A DNA stretch of 64,000 nucleotides from Vibrio rhodolitus (GCF_003350325.1 NZ_QLYZ01000001.1:1-64000); one strand, 5' to 3'; shown: positions 52,321 through 62,071, counted from the stretch's first letter. The notes: generated by a model from the sequence alone, not told the origin. A program made the numbers and translations.

Positions 52321-53937
52321 GTGGCACTGTCTGTCAGGAAAAAATTGTATTTAGGCTTTGGCGCTATTTTAGCCATCTTACTATTAATGGTAAGTATTAT
52401 CTGGACAGAAGTCTTAACATCGCATGATGTTGCAGAAGAAATTAGAACCGATGATTTCCCAGAAGTGATCAACTACCTAATCTTGGTGGATGAAGCAGGG
52501 GATGTTTATCGTGATGCGGTGGGCGCGGTCTCTGGCGGCGCAGGCTCACTTAATGATTACTACCAGAACAAAGATGAATTTTTCACCGTTCTGAATGAGT
52601 TAAAGCGCTTAGAGGAAAGCAGTCAAGGTGACTACCAACGCCTACTAAAAATCGAAAGCTACATTGAGCAATTTATTCAAAAGTACGAAAGCAATATCGT
52701 GCCGCTACTCAAGACAGATTACGCATTTGAAGTTACGGTACGCGAGCTCCGCTCTTACTACGACCAGTATTTGATCCCAATTGAAAACTTACTTGATGAA
52801 GTAGCTACAGGTGAAATACGCGAATCAGGAGAGTCTTTGCAAGGATTAAGTGACTCTTTTGGTAAAATTGAAACCACCATTTTAGTGATGTCGGTAATTG
52901 CCATCGCCTTTACTTGCGGTGTGGCTTACTGGCTTTCCAGCTCAATTACGACACGTTTAACCCATCTAGATACCGTTGCGCAGCGCATTGCTGAAGGCGA
53001 TTTAACGGCAAATGAGATCAATGATAAATCTGGCGATGAATTGGCAAGCTTAGCGCAGTCGATCAATCGTATGCAGGGCTCTTTGTTGACGCTTATCGGT
53101 TCCATTAACACTGTAACGGGTGAAGTGAAATCGGTGACGTCAGAGCTTATGAGCGTTAGCCAAAACATGGTCAAAGGCGCATCGGATCAAGCAGATAAAG
53201 CACAATTGATTGCTACTGCTTCTGAAGAGTTAAGCCAAACCATCGCTGAAGTGGCGCATCAAAGTAGCACCACATTTGAACAAGCTCGCAGTTCTGAAGG
53301 GGCGGCTCGCTCTGGTCGTGAAGTGATCGTTGAAATGGTTAGCAGCATCGAGCAGGTCAGCACGCAGATGGCAGAAATGTCATCGCAAATGAGTGCACTG
53401 GGTTCGCATGGCGAAAAAATTGGCTCTGTTATTAAGGTGATTGAAGATATCGCGGAGCAAACTAACCTATTAGCGCTTAACGCGGCAATTGAGGCGGCGC
53501 GCGCTGGTGAGTTTGGCCGTGGCTTTGCAGTTGTTGCCGATGAAGTTCGCGCACTGGCTGAACGTACCACCAACGCGACCAAAGAAGTGGCTGGTATTAT
53601 TCAAGCGATTCAGCTTGGCACCCAAGAAGCTGTCACCTTTACTGAAGACAACCGTCGTTTGGTGGAAATTGGCGTTAGCCAGAGTACAGGTGCGGTAAGT
53701 GCACTTGAGGAAATTGTTGCCGGGGCGTCACATGTTCAGAGCATGATTAACTCGATTGCAACGGCTGCTGAAGAGCAAACGGCAGTAACGCGCGAAATTA
53801 CTTCAGATATTACGATGATCAGTGACATTTCTTCTCAATCGCTGCAGCTTGCAAGCGATAGCTCGACGGATATTCAGCGTCTCAACGACAAGGTCACCGA
53901 ACTGGAACAGTTAATGGCGAAATTCCGCCTCGCTTAA
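52321..53937 (+). CDS. Methyl-accepting chemotaxis protein
   Basis: 538 residues from GTG 52321 with AAGGTGA five bases upstream. First membrane segment about 8-30, a helical periplasmic domain of about 150 residues, second segment about 190-210, HAMP ([20 protein letters not shown]), and the signalling tip [20 protein letters not shown]. The four-helix-bundle-like ligand domain is unlike the receptor at 15026. Ligand unknown. Confidence 0.92.
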   Translation: MALSVRKKLYLGFGAILAILLLMVSIIWTEVLTSHDVAEEIRTDDFPEVINYLILVDEAGDVYRDAVGAVSGGAGSLNDYYQNKDEFFTVLNELKRLEESSQGDYQRLLKIESYIEQFIQKYESNIVPLLKTDYAFEVTVRELRSYYDQYLIPIENLLDEVATGEIRESGESLQGLSDSFGKIETTILVMSVIAIAFTCGVAYWLSSSITTRLTHLDTVAQRIAEGDLTANEINDKSGDELASLAQSINRMQGSLLTLIGSINTVTGEVKSVTSELMSVSQNMVKGASDQADKAQLIATASEELSQTIAEVAHQSSTTFEQARSSEGAARSGREVIVEMVSSIEQVSTQMAEMSSQMSALGSHGEKIGSVIKVIEDIAEQTNLLALNAAIEAARAGEFGRGFAVVADEVRALAERTTNATKEVAGIIQAIQLGTQEAVTFTEDNRRLVEIGVSQSTGAVSALEEIVAGASHVQSMINSIATAAEEQTAVTREITSDITMISDISSQSLQLASDSSTDIQRLNDKVTELEQLMAKFRLA

Positions 53938-53970
53938 CGGTTTAGACACTGAAGATTTAAGTATATACTC

Positions 53971-53995
53971 ACGGCTCCTCAACGGAGCCGTTTTT
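53971..53995 (+). terminator. Terminator of the chemoreceptor gene, overlapping the next gene's leader
   Basis: Eight-base stem ACGGCTCC / GGAGCCGT, loop TCAAC, then TTTTT. The pseudouridine-synthase ATG follows one base later, at 53997, so the GGAG of the right arm is also its only Shine-Dalgarno-like sequence. Confidence 0.85.
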
Positions 53996-53996
53996 C

Positions 53997-54692
53997 ATGT
54001 TTGATATCTTATATACGCACAACGATTTTCTTATCATCAATAAACACCCGGGCGTCTCGGTCCATAAGGACGACGGTGACACTATGCTGTTGGCAGAAGT
54101 GGCAAAAGCTAGTGGCGATAGTCAGCTTTATCTTGTCCACCGTTTAGATAAGATGACTTCAGGGATCTTGTTGCTTGCTCGTAACTCACAAGCAGCCAGT
54201 GAGCTTTCTCAAGCTTTTGCTAAGCGATTGGTTGAAAAGTTCTATCTTGCGATTGGTACTAAGAAGCCGAAAAAGAAACAAGGCTTGGTCAGTGGGGATA
54301 TGGAACGCTCGCGTCGCTCGGCGTGGAAGTTAATCAATAGCCACCACAATCCAGCGATTACACAGTTTTTTTCTGCCAGTGCAAAACCCGGTGAGCGACT
54401 TTTCTTATGTAAACCGCATACAGGTAAAACTCACCAAATTCGCGTTGCTTTGAAATCGATAGGGTCGGCGATTGTTGGTGACCCAATTTACAACTCAGCA
54501 AGTCAAGCTGATCGAGGTTACTTACACGCGTTTGCATTGGCGTTTCCGTATCAAGAACAAACCCACCAATTTCTTTGCGATCCAAGAGACCACTTAGCTC
54601 TTGGTGAAAAGTGGCAAGAAACCGAAATTCAACAAGGCATCGAAGCTTGGTTGCAACCTTGGCAACTGGCTTGGCCTAACATTAAAAAGTAG
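53997..54692 (+). CDS. RNA pseudouridine synthase, RluA family
   Basis: 231 residues. The catalytic motif HRLDKMTSGILLLAR contains Asp, and the CKPHTGKTHQIRVAL and GDPIYN motifs follow. It is the short TruC/TIGR01621-type branch, with no S4 domain. It isomerises uridine in an unidentified RNA. The next gene starts 9 bases after its stop. Confidence 0.9.
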   Translation: MFDILYTHNDFLIINKHPGVSVHKDDGDTMLLAEVAKASGDSQLYLVHRLDKMTSGILLLARNSQAASELSQAFAKRLVEKFYLAIGTKKPKKKQGLVSGDMERSRRSAWKLINSHHNPAITQFFSASAKPGERLFLCKPHTGKTHQIRVALKSIGSAIVGDPIYNSASQADRGYLHAFALAFPYQEQTHQFLCDPRDHLALGEKWQETEIQQGIEAWLQPWQLAWPNIKK

Positions 54693-54700
54693 CAACAGTA

Positions 54701-55636
54701 ATGCAAGTAGAACAGATCCCAGTATTTCTAAACCATGTTGAGCAGCAGCTACAGACTGTGCCTAATGAAGTGCGTCGTCTATTCCATGGTCGTGGTCAGT
54801 GTTGGCAAGGGTTAGAGCAACTGACATGCGATTGGCTGCAAGGGCAGCTTATCGTGAACCTGTTTAAAGCGGTTGATGAGCCATTTATCGAACAGCTGAA
54901 ACAAGGTCTATTGTTATTATCCCAATCTCAAGTGTGGCACGATCGCCAAGGTCGAGTCATTCTGTTGCAGCATCGCTATGCTGATGGTGCGCCATCAGAA
55001 GTTCTTTTGGGTGAGTTAGACTCAAGACCTGTTGTCGAAGAGCTGGGCTTAAAATACCAACTGGATATCGGGCGCAATCAAAACTTCGGTCTTTTCCTTG
55101 ATATGCGTCTTGGTCGAGAGTGGACACGTGACCACGCCAAGCATGCCAATGTATTAAACTTGTTTGCTTATACATGTGGTTTTTCGCTTGCTGCTATTGC
55201 TGGTGGTGCAGACCAAGTGGTTAACGTTGATATGGCGAAAGCGTCGTTAAGCAAGGGGCGTGAAAACCATAAACTCAATGGTCATAACTTGAATCAAGTG
55301 AAGTTTATGGGGCATGACATTTTTAAATCATGGGGCAAGATCAAAAAATCAGGACCTTATGATTTGATCATTATCGATCCGCCATCATTTCAAAAAGGCA
55401 GTTTTGCCCTGACCAAAGATTACGCCAAAATTTTACGTCGCTTACCAGACTTGCTGAGTGACAATGGTCAGGTGCTAGCATGCGTTAACTCTCCAGCCGT
55501 TGATTGCAATTTCCTCATTGATGGTATGGCAGAAGCGGCGCCAGAATTGCAATTTGTTGAGCGACTGGCAAACCCTGATGAGTTTGCCGATATTGATGAG
55601 CAAGCTGCGCTAAAGTGCTTGGTTTTTAAGAAATAA
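54701..55636 (+). CDS. Class I SAM-dependent methyltransferase, RlmI/RlmL-like
   Basis: 311 residues. The SAM-binding motif is VLNLFAYTCGFSLAAI, then VNVDMAKASL; the target-base motif is IIDPPSFQKGSF, as in 23S rRNA methyltransferases of the RlmI/RlmK group, and an LDMR segment precedes it. Target base not known. Co-transcribed with the pseudouridine synthase; both modify RNA. Confidence 0.85.
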   Translation: MQVEQIPVFLNHVEQQLQTVPNEVRRLFHGRGQCWQGLEQLTCDWLQGQLIVNLFKAVDEPFIEQLKQGLLLLSQSQVWHDRQGRVILLQHRYADGAPSEVLLGELDSRPVVEELGLKYQLDIGRNQNFGLFLDMRLGREWTRDHAKHANVLNLFAYTCGFSLAAIAGGADQVVNVDMAKASLSKGRENHKLNGHNLNQVKFMGHDIFKSWGKIKKSGPYDLIIIDPPSFQKGSFALTKDYAKILRRLPDLLSDNGQVLACVNSPAVDCNFLIDGMAEAAPELQFVERLANPDEFADIDEQAALKCLVFKK

Positions 55637-55655
55637 ATCTAGGCATCAATACAAC

Positions 55656-55680
55656 AAAAAGCCCCGAAAGGGGCTTTTTT
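55656..55680. terminator. Bidirectional terminator
   Basis: AAAAAGCCCC / GGGGCTTTTT with GAAA tetraloop, between convergent methyltransferase and ynjF. Confidence 0.94.
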
Positions 55681-55681
55681 G

Positions 55682-56314
55682 CTATGGTGAGTCAGCATGT
55701 TGCGGCTCGCTACTTAAAGTTTTGTAACCCGCCCAAATTCTGGTGCTGGTGGTAAACCAACAAGCGGTACCGTAGATATAGGCGATGACGGCGAAGTGCT
55801 GGGGAAGCAGACAGAACAAGACAAAACAGGCAATGGTTTCTGTCCCTTCGGTTAAGCCACTCATATAGTAGAGCGACTTGTTACGATAAACGGGGTTTTC
55901 AATGCCGCGTTTTCCCGCCATGACCGCAAAGGCAAGAAAACTTGAACCCGTGCCGATAAATGCAAATATCAAAAATGCACCTGCGACCGCGTTTTGCTCA
56001 GGATTAGCGATGACAAAGCCAAAAGGAATTAGCGAGTAAAACAGAAAATCTAAGCTGATATCGAGAAACCCCCCTGCGTCTGTTATGCCGTGAATCCGAG
56101 CTAACGCACCATCAAGTCCATCACACACTCGATTGATGACAATAAATAAAAGCGCCCAGTTGTATGCTTCTAGTGCTAATGCAGGTAAGGCAAGGCAGCC
56201 TATGATAAAACCAAAAACCGTGGTTTGGTTGGCGGTAATGCCTTTACGACTTAATAGCTCCGCAGTTTGTGTAAGCGGGGCACGGATCAGCTTGATAGTG
56301 AATTTATCTAGCAT
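55682..56314 (-). CDS. ynjF: CDP-alcohol phosphatidyltransferase (YnjF-like)
   Basis: 210 residues, about six membrane segments. The family motif is CDGLDGALARIHGITDAGGFLDISLD, in which the DG..AR...G...D...D acidic residues bind the CDP-alcohol and metals. It transfers a phosphatidyl group; lipid product unknown. It overlaps the ynjD ATPase by 11 bases and is the last gene of ynjB-C-D-F, the same order as in E. coli but without ynjE. Confidence 0.88.
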   Translation of the reverse strand: MLDKFTIKLIRAPLTQTAELLSRKGITANQTTVFGFIIGCLALPALALEAYNWALLFIVINRVCDGLDGALARIHGITDAGGFLDISLDFLFYSLIPFGFVIANPEQNAVAGAFLIFAFIGTGSSFLAFAVMAGKRGIENPVYRNKSLYYMSGLTEGTETIACFVLFCLLPQHFAVIAYIYGTACWFTTSTRIWAGYKTLSSEPQHADSP

Positions 56315-56984
56315 GGTGATTCTCTAAATGGTCGTTCTGTTGTGAGGTAGTTTGCCATGGCCAGTTAAGCAATGCTGCGCCAACAGGCACATCATCAATG
56401 TCGTGAGTAACCAACAGGGTTGGCACATTAGCTTGTTTAAGTTGTTCAAATACCCAATCTCTAAACTGCCCTCGCAGCGCTTTATCTAATTTACTGAATG
56501 GCTCATCGAGTAGGGCGGCTTGAGGTTCAGCAAGCAGCATGCGCAGAAGGCTAACACGCGCCCTTTGTCCGCCAGATATTTGTTCTGGGTAGGACTCAGC
56601 CAGATCAACTAAGTTGACCTGCTGTAAACACGCCAACGCTCTTGCTTTGCGCTCGGCTTTTGCAACGTGATTGGGCAGGGCGAAGGCTAAGTTTTGCCAG
56701 ACATTTAAGTGTGGGAATAGCAGGTCATCTTGAAACAATACGCCTATTTGGCGTTGATGAGGCTGAAGTTTATCAATGCTTTGCTGTGACAGATGGATAC
56801 TGCCTGAATAAGAAAACTCGTTATTGAGATGCCCTGCAATTGTGTTAAGCAAAGTTGATTTACCGCAACCGCTAGGTCCCATGACCGCAAGAACCTCACC
56901 CGGTTTGATGGTTAGGTTTAGTGGCTCAAAGAGAGGCGCTTGGTTTTGTTTATAAACCGTGAGGTTTCTTAATAAAAGCGTCAT
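56304..56984 (-). CDS. ynjD: ABC transporter ATPase YnjD
   Basis: 226 residues. Walker A is GPSGCGKST, signature is ISGGQRARVSLLRML, Walker B is ALLDEPFSKLD, H-loop LLVTHDI. It belongs to the binding-protein-dependent importer branch (iron/thiamine/spermidine-like) and pairs with the fused permease YnjC. It overlaps ynjC by 35 bases. Confidence 0.9.
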   Translation of the reverse strand: MTLLLRNLTVYKQNQAPLFEPLNLTIKPGEVLAVMGPSGCGKSTLLNTIAGHLNNEFSYSGSIHLSQQSIDKLQPHQRQIGVLFQDDLLFPHLNVWQNLAFALPNHVAKAERKARALACLQQVNLVDLAESYPEQISGGQRARVSLLRMLLAEPQAALLDEPFSKLDKALRGQFRDWVFEQLKQANVPTLLVTHDIDDVPVGAALLNWPWQTTSQQNDHLENHHAR

Positions 56985-58650
56985 GCAGAGATGACTCCTT
57001 AACTACAGGTAGAGATCGTCGCGTGGTTAGGCGGCTAATAAGTAGTGCCGCAGAGAAGAACACGAGTGGTAAAAAGGCTTGCCAAAGTGCATATATTGCG
57101 GTGACTCGGCGATCAAAGCCGCTGGAAAGTGCCACGGCTTCGGTGGTGATGGTGGCGAGACGACCACCACCTAACATCAATGTTGGAAGGTATTGTGCAA
57201 GGCTGACGCTCGCGCCTACCGCCCAGGCATAAAGAATCGCGGGTAACAGTAGGCGTACTTTTATCCGGACAAACACGTGCAATGGTGACTTACCAAGGCT
57301 TAAAGCGGCTTGGGTGTAATGGTTGTCATAGCTTTTCCATGGTCCATCAAGCGCGAGATAAACAAATGGGAAGGCAAAAAAGATATGAGCCCACGTTACC
57401 CAGAGCGAGAAATGACTGGCGGAGATGTACAGCGCCATGACTTGGATGCCAAATAGCATGGAGAGCTGAGGAATCAACATTGGCAGCGCAATGGCGTAAT
57501 CAGGTAAGTGCCAACGCTGCTTGAGTTTAAATTCATGCGCGATCAAGCCAAGCATGAGTGTGATAGTGGCAACAATCACGGCTAACATAATACTGTTTGA
57601 CAGCGTAGGCAGCATATTTTGCCACTCAAATTGCCAGAAGCGGAGACTAAACTGACTTGGAAAGAGGTCTGGAAAGCGCCAACGCTGGGCAAATGTCCAC
57701 ACCGTAAGAAGAGGGATAATCGCACTGCCAAGTAGAAGGGCGCTCGACAATATCGTTATACCCGGAAGGGCAAAGCCAAAACGACCTGAGTATTGCCATT
57801 GATTACACCACTTAACCACAACTTTTTCCGCCAATACGACAAACAGCATCATAAGGCTGGCTAAGCCAAACAACAGCACGGCTCCGGCTGAAGCGCGCGG
57901 CAGCAAGTTTAAATCGGGATCGTTAAACCATTGCCAAACCAAGACGGCAAAGGTTGGGGGATTGGTTGGTCCGAGTATAAGCGCGACATCAACCACGGAA
58001 ATACCGTAAGTGATCACCGCAAATAGGGCAAAACGCATTTTGCTTAGCCATTGCGGCATGACAATTTTTAGCCACATTTGCGTCGGTGAATAGCCCAGCA
58101 TAGTGGCAACCTTAAAGGTCTGATCTAATTTGAGTTGCTGGATGACGGGAATGCTCATCAGCAGCAGAAACGGCAGCTCTTTGAACGCGAGGGCGAGTGT
58201 CAAACCTAACGCGAGCGGGTCATTAACCAGTAGCGCTTGAGCGCTGGTATCACTTTGCCAACCGAGAGCTTCAAAAGCTAATCGAGCGATATAGCCTGTT
58301 GGGGCAAACAAAAAGGCAAAGCCAATTGCAAATGCAACGTGCGGGAGCGCCAAGAGTGGTGCGAGCATGCTTTCGACTCGGGACCAGTATCGGCTCAGCC
58401 ATAGACGTTGAAGGATGGCAAAGCAGAACACCATCGCAATAAAGGTACTCAGCAATGCACTTAGCAGTGAGGTTGCAATCGACTGTTCAAGCCCACTCCA
58501 CTGCAACATCTGTTGGTAGCCATGTAGCGAAAACTCTGTCATATCGAGCGGCGGTATAAAGCCGAGTGATGACACCACGACCCCGGCTAAGCCGGGGACC
58601 AGAGGTAAACAACAAACGATAATTAATAATAAATAACTAATGTTTAGCAT
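56950..58650 (-). CDS. ynjC: ABC transporter permease YnjC (fused two-domain)
   Basis: 566 residues from ATG 58650, with two BPD permease halves in one chain (about 12 membrane segments). EAA loops are AtMLGYSPTQMWLKIVMPQW in the first half and AALSLGKSPLHVFVRIKVRLL in the second. This fusion matches E. coli YnjC. The substrate is unknown. Confidence 0.88.
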   Translation of the reverse strand: MLNISYLLLIIVCCLPLVPGLAGVVVSSLGFIPPLDMTEFSLHGYQQMLQWSGLEQSIATSLLSALLSTFIAMVFCFAILQRLWLSRYWSRVESMLAPLLALPHVAFAIGFAFLFAPTGYIARLAFEALGWQSDTSAQALLVNDPLALGLTLALAFKELPFLLLMSIPVIQQLKLDQTFKVATMLGYSPTQMWLKIVMPQWLSKMRFALFAVITYGISVVDVALILGPTNPPTFAVLVWQWFNDPDLNLLPRASAGAVLLFGLASLMMLFVVLAEKVVVKWCNQWQYSGRFGFALPGITILSSALLLGSAIIPLLTVWTFAQRWRFPDLFPSQFSLRFWQFEWQNMLPTLSNSIMLAVIVATITLMLGLIAHEFKLKQRWHLPDYAIALPMLIPQLSMLFGIQVMALYISASHFSLWVTWAHIFFAFPFVYLALDGPWKSYDNHYTQAALSLGKSPLHVFVRIKVRLLLPAILYAWAVGASVSLAQYLPTLMLGGGRLATITTEAVALSSGFDRRVTAIYALWQAFLPLVFFSAALLISRLTTRRSLPVVKESSLHDAFIKKPHGL

Positions 58651-58683
58651 CAAATACTCAAGACAGATGGTTTATCGCACAAC

Positions 58684-59826
58684 TTAGTTGCCATATCTTT
58701 GTAGCCACTCTTTTTCCAAGGCAACTTGCCAACTCGGGTGAGGTTCAGCAATTGATTTAAACAACTTAGTGTTTTTCGCTGTGCCGTTTAGGTATTGGTT
58801 TTCCAAGACAGAAGGGTCTCCCCAGATATCTAAGTCACCTTTACGTGATTGAGCTTCAGGGCTTAGCAAGAAGTTAATCACCACTTGAGCGCCTTCTGAG
58901 GCGTTGGCATTCCATGGGATAGCAAGAAAATGGATATTAGACAAAGCTCCCGCTTCCATCGCATAAGCCGCTGTGGTTGGCGCTAAAGTCCCCATCGCTT
59001 GAGCTGAAAAAACGGCGTTAGGGTTAAATGTTACCGCCAGATCAAGCTGTCCATCATCCAGTAACTGGGTCATTTCAGATGAACTAGCTGGAAACTGCTT
59101 GCCTTGGCGCCATGCAACAGGATGGAATTTATCCAAATATTGCCAAAGCGGTTCAGTCACTAGCGCGAAATCTGCCTGAGCCACAGGTAGACCTAAGCTA
59201 GGATCATTGTTGCTTAGCTCAATGAGCAAGGCTTTTAGAAAGCTTGTGCCGTGAAACTGTGGTGGGCGAGGGTAGCTGACTCGATTTGGATAAGCTTGTG
59301 CGTAGCTAAGTAACTCTGCGAAAGATTGTGGTGGGTTATTGACGCGAGCCGTATCATGAATAAATACCAATTGTCCGACCCCCCATGGTGCCTCAAGACC
59401 TAAAGTTGGCTCAGCAAAGTCACTATCAACGGGTAGAGACTTATCAACAAATTGCCAACTCGGTAGTTTTTCAACGAATGGTCCGTAGAGTAGGTTATTA
59501 CTTTTCATGGATTTAAAGTTTTCACCGTTAATCCAAACCATATCTACGCTGCCGCCACTGTTTTTACCTGCCGCTTTTTCAGCAATCAAGCGGGCGGTTG
59601 TTTCAGCAATATCGGTGACTTTGACATGTTGTAGGTTAATGTCGTATTTCGCTTCCATCTCGCTGGCGACCCAGCGGAGGTAGTTATTGATCTCTTGGCT
59701 TCCGCCCCATGCATGAAAGTAGACAGTCTGACCTTTCGCTTTGTCAGTTACGGTTTGCCAATTGTCACCAGCCGCGATGGCATAGGTGGACAACAAAGCA
59801 CAGAGGAGAGTAAACAGCCTTGTCAT
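58684..59826 (-). CDS. ynjB: ABC transporter periplasmic binding protein YnjB
   Basis: 380 residues with a Sec signal (MTRLFTLLCALLSTYAIA). An extracellular solute-binding protein of the iron/thiamine-like type (VYFHAWGGSQEINNYLRWVA, MVWINGENFKSMKSNNLLYG, LEAPWGVGQLVFIHD). It is the first gene of ynjB-C-D-F, with AGGA ten bases upstream. The substrate is not known; a thiamine or metal role has been suggested for relatives. Confidence 0.9.
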   Translation of the reverse strand: MTRLFTLLCALLSTYAIAAGDNWQTVTDKAKGQTVYFHAWGGSQEINNYLRWVASEMEAKYDINLQHVKVTDIAETTARLIAEKAAGKNSGGSVDMVWINGENFKSMKSNNLLYGPFVEKLPSWQFVDKSLPVDSDFAEPTLGLEAPWGVGQLVFIHDTARVNNPPQSFAELLSYAQAYPNRVSYPRPPQFHGTSFLKALLIELSNNDPSLGLPVAQADFALVTEPLWQYLDKFHPVAWRQGKQFPASSSEMTQLLDDGQLDLAVTFNPNAVFSAQAMGTLAPTTAAYAMEAGALSNIHFLAIPWNANASEGAQVVINFLLSPEAQSRKGDLDIWGDPSVLENQYLNGTAKNTKLFKSIAEPHPSWQVALEKEWLQRYGN

Positions 59827-59971
59827 AATGATTCCTATTGAAATTAAAAGGATGAACTACAATGCTAGACCGAGTCTAAGCATGATTTCATTCATTATGA
59901 CTTAAAAAAACTGAAATTTATTAGATATTTGTGTTTATTGTTACTTAGTTGTATTGAAAGTGTGCGGCGTA

Positions 59972-60000
59972 TAAAAAAGAGCAGCTTAGTGCTGCTCTTT
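59972..60000 (-). terminator. Terminator of the META-domain gene
   Basis: AAAGAGCAGC / GCTGCTCTTT, ten pairs, loop of five, then six T on the minus strand. It lies 18 bases past the stop. Confidence 0.92.
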
Positions 60001-60018
60001 ATTCAATTCGATGTGGAA

Positions 60019-60465
60019 TTAGTTTTTCCAATCATTCAGTTTGAATTCTAAAGTGTGCGCGTCGTTTTTCAAAACAAGGCTATCTTTAGTTAGAGTCATG
60101 TCGCTCCAATCAGACAGTGTTTTTGAGAAAGCGTTTTCAATGTTCATCGCTTCACCCATACACATCTTCATGGTCATGCCCATTTTTTCGATGCGGAACT
60201 GGTTATCTTTAAGTTCAGCTTGACCAAAAAATGTATTACAACCCGCGTTACCGCTAGCTGTCATTTTCTCGCCGACTTCTAGATTAGGAGCTTGTTCGCC
60301 TTCAGCCACAGTAATTGCTTTACCGTCGATTTGAACCAATTCCCAGTTATGGTGTTGTAGATCAGCTTGAGTAATAGTTTTCACGTTGTCACCATTAGAT
60401 GCGCAAGCAGTCATAAGAACAGGAAGAGAAACCGCCGCAAGTAACGTTTTTAAACTAAGCTTCAT
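60019..60465 (-). CDS. META-domain lipoprotein (HslJ-like)
   Basis: 148 residues from ATG 60465 with GGAG nine bases upstream. The signal peptide ends LMTAC (Cys21). The META domain (about 35-145) shows WELVQIDGKAI, NAGCNTFFGQAEL and MGMTMKMCMGEAMNIENAF, as in HslJ. HslJ is heat-induced and linked to novobiocin resistance in E. coli; here the role is untested. Confidence 0.88.
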   Translation of the reverse strand: MKLSLKTLLAAVSLPVLMTACASNGDNVKTITQADLQHHNWELVQIDGKAITVAEGEQAPNLEVGEKMTASGNAGCNTFFGQAELKDNQFRIEKMGMTMKMCMGEAMNIENAFSKTLSDWSDMTLTKDSLVLKNDAHTLEFKLNDWKN

Positions 60466-60609
60466 AGTATTAAACTCCAAAAAACAATAAGGTATACACT
60501 TGTACCCCACGATGAACTTTCATCGTCACTTATTATAGGCAACAAGTTGGTATTTGTGTCAGTATTTAGTCATAGTTTATTGATTTCTTTTTAAAACCAC
60601 GGAGGGAAA

Positions 60610-60867
60610 ATGGAGCAGCTAGAGTTTTTTACTGTCCCCAGTCCTTGTGTGGGAGTATGCAGTGTTGATGATAAGGGTTACTGTCAAGGCTGTATGCGCA
60701 AACGTGAAGAGCGTTTTAATTGGTTATCTATGTCTTCTGCACAGCAGTTGCATGTGTTGAAGCTCTGTCGTCAGCGTTATAGAAGAAAAGTGTCAGCCAA
60801 AACTGCGATGCAAGAAAATGGCGAAGGTACACCGCCTTCATCACCGCAGCAGAGCCTATTTGATTAA
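60610..60867 (+). CDS. DUF1289-family Fe-S/Zn-type small protein
   Basis: 85 residues with four Cys in the DUF1289 pattern, SPCVGVCSVDDKGYCQGCMRKREE, at residues 11-34, likely a metal site. The tail is low-complexity. GGAGG is three to four bases upstream of the ATG. Function unknown. Confidence 0.87.
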   Translation: MEQLEFFTVPSPCVGVCSVDDKGYCQGCMRKREERFNWLSMSSAQQLHVLKLCRQRYRRKVSAKTAMQENGEGTPPSSPQQSLFD

Positions 60868-60878
60868 GTACTGTTGTA

Positions 60879-61100
60879 CTATTTCATTCCCCATTTATCA
60901 CTGACCCATCCCCCGGCATGGTCATCGAAATGACAGCCAGAAAAGCGTTGATTATTTTCAATATTTTTATCGATATCAGGTTGTTCGTCTAACAAGTTCT
61001 GAATATAAGTAGCCAGCGGATCACCACTGTGCAATCGCTCCTGTCGCGTTGCGACTTCTTTGATCAGTTGAAGGCGATAAGAATTGCTTGCACGTTTCAT
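60879..61100 (-). CDS. Small hypothetical protein
   Basis: 73 residues, charged and soluble, with AAGGA seven bases before the ATG. One Cys/His (SGCHFDDHAGGWVSDKWGMK) at the end. I do not recognise it. Convergent with DUF1289, with 11 bases between them. Confidence 0.65.
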   Translation of the reverse strand: MKRASNSYRLQLIKEVATRQERLHSGDPLATYIQNLLDEQPDIDKNIENNQRFSGCHFDDHAGGWVSDKWGMK

Positions 61101-61335
61101 AGCGGTGTCCTTTGTTGTGAGCCTTTACAAAACTTAGAACTGCTTAGAAATTGCGTCAATTAGGAAAGAGATGTTTTTTCTTTGATTTAGCTTGTTTGAT
61201 GAAATTTTATGGCGGTGAGTTGGTAGTTAATTGCTTGAATTCAAAATATTAAACTGAACGTGAGTCAGTTAATACTGCAATGAAAGTTTCATATTAATAT
61301 CATCATAACGTAGTAGATGGGAGCGAATTGGATAT

Positions 61336-61363
61336 GAAAATGCCTTGGAATAACCAAGGCATT
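61336..61363 (-). terminator. Terminator of the pilotin-yciI operon
   Basis: AATGCCTTGG / CCAAGGCATT, ten pairs, loop AATAA, then TTTTC on the minus strand. Confidence 0.85.
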
Positions 61364-61382
61364 GTTTGCTTACCGCCTCGAC

Positions 61383-61772
61383 TTAGCGAGTGGTGCAGCT
61401 ATCAAGAGTGACGAATTGATCAAGCATCAATTGCCCTCGCGTATTACGCATTTTCAAACGATAGCTCAACCCAGCTTCTAAGTTTGCTTTGGTATCTTTG
61501 TTGGAACAATAGTATCCGATACCCGCTTGCATTACTTGTTCAATGGGTTTTGCACCCGCTTGGTCTTGGTTATAAACCATCATGATTTCAATGGTGGTGC
61601 CTTTGGCATTGGCACGCATAATCGATAATGGTCCCGCTTCTAATGGCAGCTCACCGGACAGTATGCTAGTGCGGTTGCTCGCGAGTAGCTCTAGCTGCTT
61701 TTGCTCTGAATTACTGGCACAACCAACTAGAGCAACCAGTAGCGCTAAGCTTGAAAAAACGTGTTTTTTCAT
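61383..61772 (-). CDS. aspS: Type II secretion pilotin, AspS/GspS-beta family lipoprotein
   Basis: 129 residues. A lipobox LVGC (Cys18) is followed by a mature domain with KGTTIEIMMVYNQDQAGAKP, YYCSNKDTKANLEAGLSYRL and a final DSCTTR; two Cys likely form a disulfide. This resembles the Vibrio AspS pilotin that carries the T2SS secretin GspD to the outer membrane. It starts two bases after the yciI stop. Called by resemblance from memory. Confidence 0.75.
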   Translation of the reverse strand: MKKHVFSSLALLVALVGCASNSEQKQLELLASNRTSILSGELPLEAGPLSIMRANAKGTTIEIMMVYNQDQAGAKPIEQVMQAGIGYYCSNKDTKANLEAGLSYRLKMRNTRGQLMLDQFVTLDSCTTR

Positions 61773-61774
61773 TA

Positions 61775-62071
61775 TTAGAACACTTTCTTAAATGGCTTAA
61801 CAATCACAGATTGGTAAACGCCCGCAGCGATATAAGGATCAGCGTCTGCCCAAGCTTGTGCGTCCTCTAAAGAGTCGAACTTAGCAATCACTGTTGAACC
61901 TGTGAAACCGGCTTCAGGTGGGTTTTCTGAGTCAATCGCTGGCATTGGACCTGCTGTTAGCAAGCGACCTTCATCTTGCAAAGTTTGTAGGCGAGCAAGG
62001 TGTTCTGGTCGAACGCTCATACGCTTCTCAAGAGAATTTTCAACATCTTGTGAGAAAATGACATACCACAT
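61775..62071 (-). CDS. yciI: YciI-family protein
   Basis: 98 residues of the YciI-like (dimeric alpha-beta ferredoxin) fold. It begins [28 protein letters not shown] with the His/Asp pair near the N-terminus, and has [15 protein letters not shown]. The biochemical role is unknown. AGGA lies seven bases before the ATG. Confidence 0.92.
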   Translation of the reverse strand: MWYVIFSQDVENSLEKRMSVRPEHLARLQTLQDEGRLLTAGPMPAIDSENPPEAGFTGSTVIAKFDSLEDAQAWADADPYIAAGVYQSVIVKPFKKVF

